Below, piece after piece: positions 1-4,562 of a stretch of DNA of 8,838 bases. Source of the DNA: Nitrospiria bacterium (GTDB taxonomy: Bacteria > Nitrospirota > CAKKRA01 > 9FT-COMBO-42-15); the NCBI GenBank assembly GCA_919902475.1, contig CAKKRA010000106.1:1-8838 (forward strand). The letters run 5' to 3'. Made by a program: the position numbers and the translations under genes. Under the pieces are notes generated by a model. The model saw only the letters and a program-made list of their open reading frames with translations. It searched no databases and was not told the origin of the DNA. Within the stretch, counting starts at the first letter, position 1, and every line of letters begins with the position of its first letter.

Positions 1-1
1 A

Positions 2-571
2 AATCTTGGCGAGAAGGTTGACAAGGTAATAATCGGCGGCGGCATGGCATTTACATTTATAAAGGCAATGGGCTATGAGGTAGGCGACTCATTGGTAGAA
101 GAGGGTATGCTGGAGTTTGCAAATAAAATCAGAAAAAAGGCGCAGGACAGGGGCGTAAAGTTCTATATCCCTGTGGACTGTGTTGTTGCCAGAAGCATGG
201 AGCCGGGCGCAGAGACCATGATAGTTACCATGCAGGAGATACCAAAGGGGTGGAAGGCGCTTGATATAGGCCCTGCATCAGTTAAATTATTTACAGAGGC
301 ATTGACCAATGCAAAAACAATTATATGGAACGGGCCTATGGGCGTTTTTGAGATGGACGCCTTTTCCCGCGGGACAATTGCTGTTGCCCGCGCTGTTGCA
401 GATTCTTACGCAACAACCATTATAGGCGGCGGAGATACTGCGCTTGCAGCACACAGAGCAGGCGTTTCAGAGAGCTTCTCATTTGTATCAACAGGCGGCG
501 GAGCTGCGCTTCAGCTCCTTGAGGGAAGCCCTTTGCCGGGACTTACAGCATTAGCAGACAAAAAACTATGA
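2..571 (+). CDS. pgk: Phosphoglycerate kinase, C-terminal part (5' end outside window)
   Basis: Phosphoglycerate kinase interconverts 1,3-bisphosphoglycerate + ADP and 3-phosphoglycerate + ATP in the cytoplasm (lower glycolysis, gluconeogenesis). The reading frame is open from base 2, so the gene enters from the left; the ATG at 44 lies inside the conserved stretch IIGGGMAFTF and is not a true start. Visible family motifs, in order, are GGGMAFTF at the window edge, LDIGP, IWNGPMGVFE (nt 323-352, nucleotide-binding loop with its conserved Glu), GGGDTALAA (nt 425-451) and STGGGAALQLLEG near the end. These belong to the ATP-binding C-terminal domain. About 189 codons are present of a usual total near 390-400, so the N-terminal 3-phosphoglycerate domain is missing only because of the cut. 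The stop TGA overlaps the start of a palindromic element. tpiA follows in the same direction, a common pairing. No internal defect is visible. Confidence 0.97.
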   Translation, partial: NLGEKVDKVIIGGGMAFTFIKAMGYEVGDSLVEEGMLEFANKIRKKAQDRGVKFYIPVDCVVARSMEPGAETMIVTMQEIPKGWKALDIGPASVKLFTEALTNAKTIIWNGPMGVFEMDAFSRGTIAVARAVADSYATTIIGGGDTALAAHRAGVSESFSFVSTGGGAALQLLEGSPLPGLTALADKKL

Positions 572-694
572 CGACTTCCTAAAAAGTCCATCTGCTGCGT
601 TGTCGCATCGGCCTCGCATCCTCACATACTAACTTGTATGCTGCGGTACGAGTCCTTGCTCCGCCTTGCATCTGGGGCTTTTTAGTTTGTCGTC
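570..694. repeat. Imperfect palindromic intergenic element (REP/MITE-like), possible terminator
   Basis: The 125-nt stretch begins with GACGAC (570-575) and ends with its exact complement GTCGTC (689-694). Inside this, CTAAAAAGTCC (579-589) pairs with the GGGCTTTTTAG arm ending at 685, with one G-T wobble. The centre is CATAC (625-629), a six-base loop, then GTATG (636-640). The intermediate arms pair only partly. The element shares two bases with the pgk stop codon and ends 30 nt before tpiA. The GC-containing stem followed by a T-run at 679-683 could act as a Rho-independent terminator, and the A-run at 581-585 gives the same on the other strand. Elements of this look (palindrome with a CATAC-type centre) are recurrent intergenic repeats in many environmental bacterial genomes; that this one is multicopy here is an inference. 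Confidence 0.7.
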
Positions 695-724
695 TGAATT
701 TATTCTTTAAAGAGGGCATAAAAT

Positions 725-1477
725 ATGAGAACACCAATTATAGCAGGCAACTGGAAGATGAACAAAACTGCATCTGAGGCGCGAGCCTTCTTTTCTGAAT
801 TTATAAAGCTGATAAAGGATGTCAAAGATATTGAGATAATCATTGCCCCGCCATTTACAGCTCTTTCTGCTGCGAATGATGCTGTAAAAGATACAATAAT
901 AAAAATCTCTGTTCAGGACATGTTCTGGGAGGAGAAGGGCGCATTTACAGGCGAGGTTTCCCCGATTATGATTAAAGACGCAGGATGCAGCCATTGCATC
1001 ATCGGCCATTCTGAGCGGAGGCAGTATTTTGGCGATACAGATGAGGCAGTGAACAAAAAGATTAAGGCTGCCCTGAAATTCGGACTTGTTCCAATATTCT
1101 GCATCGGTGAGAACCTAAAGGAGAGGGAAGCCCATAAGACAATGAAGGTAATTGAGACACAATTGCAAGGCGGACTTACAGGGCTTTCTGAAAATGATAT
1201 GGACAAGATTATCCTTGCATACGAGCCTGTATGGGCAATAGGCACAGGCAAGACAGCAACGCCGGCACAGGCGCAGGAGGTTCATAAATTCATCAGGGAT
1301 TATATAAGAAAAAAGTCAGGCGATAAGATTGCAGATGGGATGCGCATACTTTACGGAGGCAGTGTTACGCCAGAGAATATAAATGGCCTGATGGCAGAAG
1401 ATGATATAGACGGCGCATTGGTTGGCGGCGCAAGCCTTAAGCCTGACTCTTTTGCAGGTATTGCCAGGTTTGCTTGA
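725..1477 (+). CDS. tpiA: Triosephosphate isomerase
   Basis: Interconverts dihydroxyacetone phosphate and glyceraldehyde 3-phosphate in the cytoplasm. At 250 aa it has the usual length for a bacterial enzyme. Catalytic residues are all visible: Asn9 and Lys11 in GNWKMNK, the electrophile His95 in IIGHSERR, and the base Glu167 in AYEPVWAIGTG, which also opens the flexible loop 6. The phosphate-binding YGGSV follows at 210-214, and the C-terminal GALVGGASL glycine loop is intact. The ATG start is supported by GAGG at 712-715, nine bases upstream. It lies 153 nt after pgk, with most of the gap taken by a palindromic element, so whether the two are cotranscribed depends on whether that hairpin terminates. 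A secG gene, often found just after tpiA in related layouts, is absent: the next gene is nfeD after a short gap. Nothing looks broken. Confidence 0.98.
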   Translation: MRTPIIAGNWKMNKTASEARAFFSEFIKLIKDVKDIEIIIAPPFTALSAANDAVKDTIIKISVQDMFWEEKGAFTGEVSPIMIKDAGCSHCIIGHSERRQYFGDTDEAVNKKIKAALKFGLVPIFCIGENLKEREAHKTMKVIETQLQGGLTGLSENDMDKIILAYEPVWAIGTGKTATPAQAQEVHKFIRDYIRKKSGDKIADGMRILYGGSVTPENINGLMAEDDIDGALVGGASLKPDSFAGIARFA

Positions 1478-1503
1478 CACGAAAGGCAAAAAAGGACTAA
1501 TAT
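1474..1503 (+). promoter_or_regulatory. Candidate sigma70 promoter for the nfeD operon
   Basis: A perfect -35 hexamer TTGACA lies at 1474-1479, overlapping the tpiA stop codon TGA (1475-1477). It is followed after 18 bases by TAATAT (1498-1503), which matches the -10 consensus at four of six positions. Transcription would start near 1510 and give a leader of about 50-60 nt before nfeD. The spacing is acceptable but one base above the optimum, and the -10 is imperfect. TTGACA is also partly forced by the coding sequence, so this is a candidate only. Confidence 0.4.
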
Positions 1504-1511
1504 ATTCACTT

Positions 1512-1549
1512 GGATTTGTTTAGGATTTAGATATTAGGATTTCGGATTT
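1512..1549 (+). repeat. Short GGATTT direct repeats in the nfeD leader
   Basis: GGATTT occurs four times in 38 bases, at 1512-1517, 1523-1528, 1537-1542 and 1544-1549; the middle two copies are extended to TAGGATTT. Spacing is irregular (11, 14 and 7 bases between starts). It lies between the candidate promoter and the nfeD start. It may be a degenerate low-complexity repeat or part of a repeat seed; no function can be read from it. Confidence 0.4.
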
Positions 1550-1567
1550 CTTTTTTTGGTGAAACCA

Positions 1568-2872
1568 ATGCCTTTTAAATGGTATATCAGGGGTTTAATG
1601 CCCTTTTTCTTTTTATTGGGAATCATCGGTATAATCTTTGCTGATACCCCTCAGATAGATGTTGTAGAGTATCAAGGTATAATCAATCCTCCTGCAGCAG
1701 AGTTTATAGCAAAGGCTATTAAAGAATCAGCAGAGAAAAAGGCTGCTGCAATAATAATAAGGCTTGATACCCCCGGCGGCTTAGACCAGTCAATGAGAAC
1801 GATTGTAAAGGATATTATTGCATCAGAGATTCCTGTAATTGTATTTGTTTCACCGAGCGGGGCAAGGGCTGCATCAGCAGGCACATTTATTACAATGGCT
1901 GCGCATATAGCAGCAATGGCGCCAGGCACAAATATCGGCGCTGCACATCCTGTCAGCATCAGCGGCGGTGAAACAAAAGGCGATATGGCTGCAAAGCTTG
2001 AAAATGACGCAGCAGCATATATAAAGGGTATTGCCCATAAAAGAGGCAGAAATGAACAGTGGGCAGAGGATGCAGTAAGAAAGAGTGTATCCATTACAGC
2101 AGAGGAGGCGCTGAAGATAAAGGTGATAGATTTTGTTGCAAAGGACATAGACGAGCTGTTAGCAGTAGTTAACGGCAGGAGCATTATAACAGAAAAAGGG
2201 GCAGTAGCATTAAATATCAAGGGCGCCAAGATAAACAAGGTTGAAATGGGCATCCGCTTTAAGATATTAAGCCTCCTTGCTGACCCGAATATCGCATATA
2301 TACTTCTGATGCTCGGCATCTACGGCATCTTCTTTGAGCTGTCGTCTCCCGGCGCAATACTTCCCGGTGTTGTCGGCGGCATATTTTTAATACTTGCATT
2401 TTACGGCTTGCAGACTTTGCCTATAAATTACGCGGGGCTTCTTCTCATACTTCTTGCCCTTATCCTGTTTATTGCAGAGGTAAAGGTTACAAGCTACGGA
2501 CTTCTTACTATTGGTGGAATAATATCCATGTTTCTGGGCTCACTAATGCTTATTGATACTCAGCTTGAGTTTTTGCAAATATCATTAAGGGTGATAGTAA
2601 CAGTAGTAATAATAACCGCCCTATTATTTACTATTGCCATCTCCCTTGCATATAAGGCATACAAAAAACAGCCGACCACAGGAAGGGAAGGATTGATCGG
2701 CGCTATTGGCGCTGCAATTACTGTTATCAGCCCAAAGGGCAAGGTATTTGTTGAAGGTGAGCTCTGGGATGCAAAAAGCGATGAGGGTATAAAGAAGGGC
2801 GAGGAGATAGAGGTAACAGGAATAGAGGGGTTATTGTTAAAGGTGAAGCCACGAAAACATAAATCCCCCTAA
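1568..2872 (+). CDS. NfeD-family membrane-bound serine protease (long form: ClpP-class domain + TM segments + OB-fold)
   Basis: Predicted membrane protease of the long NfeD type, known to act with stomatin/SPFH proteins in membrane quality control. With the ATG at 1568 it is 434 aa. Residues 1-25 form a signal peptide or anchor (basic KWYIR, then PFFFLLGIIGIIFA). Residues 28-210 are a ClpP/SppA-like domain with DTPGG at 67-71 and SGARAASAGT, in which Ser103 is the probable nucleophile; Lys143, 40 residues later, is the probable general base of a Ser-Lys dyad, matching the spacing in the Pyrococcus PH1510 protease. Hydrophobic segments at about 231-248, 252-274, 278-295, 299-319 and 328-352 span the membrane. 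A C-terminal OB-fold (about 362-430) is cytosolic in the family. In-frame TTG (1556) and GTG (1559) are alternative starts; none has a clear ribosome site. The last codons lie in a palindrome. The slipin gene follows directly. Confidence 0.93.
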   Translation: MPFKWYIRGLMPFFFLLGIIGIIFADTPQIDVVEYQGIINPPAAEFIAKAIKESAEKKAAAIIIRLDTPGGLDQSMRTIVKDIIASEIPVIVFVSPSGARAASAGTFITMAAHIAAMAPGTNIGAAHPVSISGGETKGDMAAKLENDAAAYIKGIAHKRGRNEQWAEDAVRKSVSITAEEALKIKVIDFVAKDIDELLAVVNGRSIITEKGAVALNIKGAKINKVEMGIRFKILSLLADPNIAYILLMLGIYGIFFELSSPGAILPGVVGGIFLILAFYGLQTLPINYAGLLLILLALILFIAEVKVTSYGLLTIGGIISMFLGSLMLIDTQLEFLQISLRVIVTVVIITALLFTIAISLAYKAYKKQPTTGREGLIGAIGAAITVISPKGKVFVEGELWDAKSDEGIKKGEEIEVTGIEGLLLKVKPRKHKSP

Positions 2873-2940
2873 ATCCCCCTTTTTCAAAGGGGGAAATTCC
2901 TTTATCCCCCTCTTTGGAAAAGAGGGGTTAGGGGAGATTT
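2861..2940. repeat. 80-nt palindromic element overlapping the nfeD 3' end
   Basis: The left arm begins AAATCCCCCTAAATCCCCC at 2861. The right arm ends GAGGGGTTAGGGGAGATTT at 2940 and is close to the reverse complement of the left, with a few mismatches and one-base shifts. CAAAGGGGGA (2885-2894) and TCCCCCTCTTTG (2905-2916) form the inner part, so the arms also contain their own smaller inverted repeats, C-run against G-run. The element codes for the last residues of nfeD (K-S-P, stop TAA at 2870-2872). Very similar CCCCCT-rich palindromes are a familiar dispersed repeat in environmental bacterial genomes. As RNA it would fold into a strong hairpin between nfeD and the slipin gene, which could stabilise or attenuate the transcript. 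Copy number cannot be judged from this window. Confidence 0.75.
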
Positions 2941-2964
2941 ATTTAACTTTTTACTTTAATAACA

Positions 2965-2971
2965 TTGGAGG
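2965..2971 (+). promoter_or_regulatory. Ribosome binding site that fixes the slipin start
   Basis: TTGGAGG lies five bases before the ATG at 2977. An in-frame TTG at 2965 could be taken as an earlier start, but it is part of this Shine-Dalgarno sequence and would give the unsupported N-terminus M-E-A-N. The ATG at 2977 is therefore the better start. Confidence 0.8.
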
Positions 2972-2976
2972 CAAAC

Positions 2977-3735
2977 ATGATTAACTTATTCAGTCCATTG
3001 TTTATAATTATTGCTTTGGCAGTTATATTCCTTATATCTGCAGTTAAAGTCCTTAATGAATATGAAAGGGGCGTAATATTCAGGCTCGGAAGGCTTATTG
3101 CCGTAAAGGGCCCTGGACTTATAATACTCATCCCTGCTATTGATAGGATGACAAAGGTAAGTCTGAGAACTGTTGCCTTTGATGTTCCGCCGCAGGATGT
3201 AATCACAAAGGACAATGTCTCTATAAAGGTGAATGCTGTTATATATTTCAGGGTAATCAATCCTGATAAGGCCATTGTGGCAGTGGAGAACTATCTATAT
3301 GCCACATCTCAGCTTGCGCAGACCACTTTAAGGAGCGTATGCGGACAGGCAGAGCTTGATGAGCTCTTAGCAGAGAGGGATAAGATTAATCAGAGGCTTC
3401 AGGAGATTCTGGACAAGCACACAGACCCATGGGGTATAAAGGTTGCAAATGTTGAGGTAAAGGCAATAGACCTGCCTGAGGAAATGAAGAGGGCAATGGC
3501 AAAGCAGGCAGAGGCGGAGAGGGAAAAGAGGGCAAAGGTCATTCATGCAGAGGGCGAGCTTGCGGCATCGTACAAGATTCTTGAGGCGGCAAATCTCATG
3601 TCCCAGAACCCGATTTCAATACAATTGAGATACCTGCAAACCTTAACAGAGATAGCAACAGAGAAAAACTCTACAATACTATTTCCATTGCCAATGGACT
3701 TAATCAAACCATTTTTAGAAGGCGCGAAGAAATAG
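2977..3735 (+). CDS. Slipin / stomatin-like SPFH-domain membrane protein
   Basis: A 252-aa prokaryotic stomatin, expected to form membrane-bound oligomers and to partner the NfeD protease encoded just upstream. Residues 4-24 form one N-terminal hydrophobic anchor. The SPFH core follows with typical motifs: NEYERGVIFRLGR (27-39), GPGLIILIPAIDR (45-57), VPPQDVITKDNVSIKVNAVIYFRV (70-93) and VENYLYATSQLAQTTLRSVCG (103-123). WGIKVANVEVKAIDLPEEMKRAM leads into a charged Ala/Glu/Lys-rich helix (about 170-205) that should be a coiled coil. The C-terminus is hydrophobic, NSTILFPLPM (231-240), the region that the protease cuts in the archaeal stomatin partner. Length and order are standard for the family. 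The gene is 104 nt after nfeD, separated by a palindrome, and is followed after 8 nt by the LapA-domain gene. Resemblance to QmcA and HflK is at domain level only; the neighbour favours slipin. Confidence 0.94.
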   Translation: MINLFSPLFIIIALAVIFLISAVKVLNEYERGVIFRLGRLIAVKGPGLIILIPAIDRMTKVSLRTVAFDVPPQDVITKDNVSIKVNAVIYFRVINPDKAIVAVENYLYATSQLAQTTLRSVCGQAELDELLAERDKINQRLQEILDKHTDPWGIKVANVEVKAIDLPEEMKRAMAKQAEAEREKRAKVIHAEGELAASYKILEAANLMSQNPISIQLRYLQTLTEIATEKNSTILFPLPMDLIKPFLEGAKK

Positions 3736-3743
3736 GAGGCAGG

Positions 3744-3935
3744 ATGCTGAAGCTGATTATATTTATAATCCTTGCTCTGCTTGCAGCGGTTTTTATATTG
3801 AGCAACACCCATATAGCTAAGGTAAACTTTATCAGATGGGAAGTAGAGATGCCTACATTCCTTCTGCTTATTATTATAATTATTATCGGGATTGTTCTGG
3901 GCTGGTTAGGTTCAAAGGCGAAAAAGAAAAAATAA
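3744..3935 (+). CDS. Small LapA-domain (DUF1049-like) integral membrane protein
   Basis: A 63-aa protein with two hydrophobic helices (about 3-20 and 37-56) separated by the short segment SNTHIAKVNFIRWEVEMP, ending in a lysine-rich cytosolic tail (SKAKKKK). The pattern of an Asn after the first helix, V-x-F around residues 27-29, a conserved Pro before the second helix, and a G-x-x-x-G-W-L-G motif at its end is that of the LapA/DUF1049 family. In E. coli LapA (YciS) works with LapB in control of lipopolysaccharide synthesis, but many single-domain homologues have no tested role, so the gene name is not applied. AGGAGG overlaps the slipin stop (3735-3740) just upstream of the ATG, so the genes are very likely one unit. 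It is short enough to be missed by automatic calling, but the domain pattern and the tight packing support it as real. Confidence 0.85.
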   Translation: MLKLIIFIILALLAAVFILSNTHIAKVNFIRWEVEMPTFLLLIIIIIIGIVLGWLGSKAKKKK

Positions 3936-4526
3936 ATGGAAATATTAAACAGTTTTTTATACAGCCTTATACCAATCTTTGTTGCCATTGATGCGCTCGG
4001 CGTCCTGCCTGCATTCTTTATGTTTACGCAGGGCATTGAAAAAAAGGAGCGGGATAAGATAGCAACACAATCTATAATCACTGCCTTTTTTGTTACTGTT
4101 GCTTTTATATTTCTTGGGAGGGCGATATTTCAGGCATTGGATATCAAGGTTGAGGATTTTATGATAGCAGGAGGCATTGTCCTTGTTGTTATTGCAGTAA
4201 CAGATATTTTAAGGACAGGGCTGAGAAGGATCGGCGTAGGCGCTACAATCGGCGCTGTGCCTTTGGGAACGCCTTTGATTGCAGGGCCTGCAACATTAAC
4301 AACAGCAATGATACTTGTCAGCACGCAGGGATTCATACCTGTGATATTGTCTGTTATTGTAAATATCCTGTTTACATGGATTGTGTTTCTCCATGCAGAC
4401 AGGATTGTAAAAATAATGGGTATAAGCGGCTCAAAGGCGGTTGCAAAGGTTGCAGCCTTGATTTTGGCAGCGATTGGTATTAGAATGATACGGCTTGGCT
4501 TAACAGGAATATTGGCGGCTTCGTAG
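3936..4526 (+). CDS. MarC-family (UPF0056) integral membrane protein
   Basis: A 196-aa polytopic protein with six predicted hydrophobic segments (about 5-28, 43-64, 72-92, 105-128, 131-152 and 169-194). The family signature VPLGTPLIAGPATLTT (108-123) is complete, as are the early FVAIDALGVLPAFF and the FMIAGGIVLVVIA segment of the third helix. The molecular function of MarC proteins is not settled: the early link of E. coli MarC to multiple antibiotic resistance was not upheld, so it should not be read as a resistance gene. The ATG begins on the base after the LapA-domain stop (TAA 3933-3935) with no clear Shine-Dalgarno of its own, only an A/G-rich run, so it probably depends on translational coupling with the small upstream gene. 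Length is usual for the family. Confidence 0.93.
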   Translation: MEILNSFLYSLIPIFVAIDALGVLPAFFMFTQGIEKKERDKIATQSIITAFFVTVAFIFLGRAIFQALDIKVEDFMIAGGIVLVVIAVTDILRTGLRRIGVGATIGAVPLGTPLIAGPATLTTAMILVSTQGFIPVILSVIVNILFTWIVFLHADRIVKIMGISGSKAVAKVAALILAAIGIRMIRLGLTGILAAS

Positions 4527-4550
4527 CCGTGCGAATTTGTTTTATGGATC

Positions 4551-4555
4551 GGAGG
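4551..4555 (+). promoter_or_regulatory. Ribosome binding site of the giant activase gene
   Basis: GGAGG lies seven bases before the ATG at 4563. It supports that start over the second in-frame Met codon five codons on (M6 in MKENNMCHLG). The gap to marC is only 36 nt and shows neither a hairpin nor a convincing promoter, so read-through from upstream is likely. Confidence 0.7.
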
Positions 4556-4562
4556 TTGATAT

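Noticed and set aside
707..1251. Two minus-strand open frames opposite tpiA
   Set aside because: Both are shadows of a complete, motif-confirmed tpiA and show no protein family features.
1672..2319. Long open frame (215 codons) on the minus strand inside nfeD
   Set aside because: It lies wholly opposite a clear protease-domain gene, has no ribosome site or recognisable domain, and its composition is what the opposite strand of Ala/Ile-rich coding sequence gives.
2861..2940. Possible CRISPR repeat unit
   Set aside because: The element is a single palindrome with no regularly spaced copies or spacers in the window and no cas gene nearby.
3936..4526. Calling the MarC-family gene an antibiotic-resistance determinant
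   Set aside because: The family name is historical; the resistance role was not confirmed and the context here is membrane upkeep.
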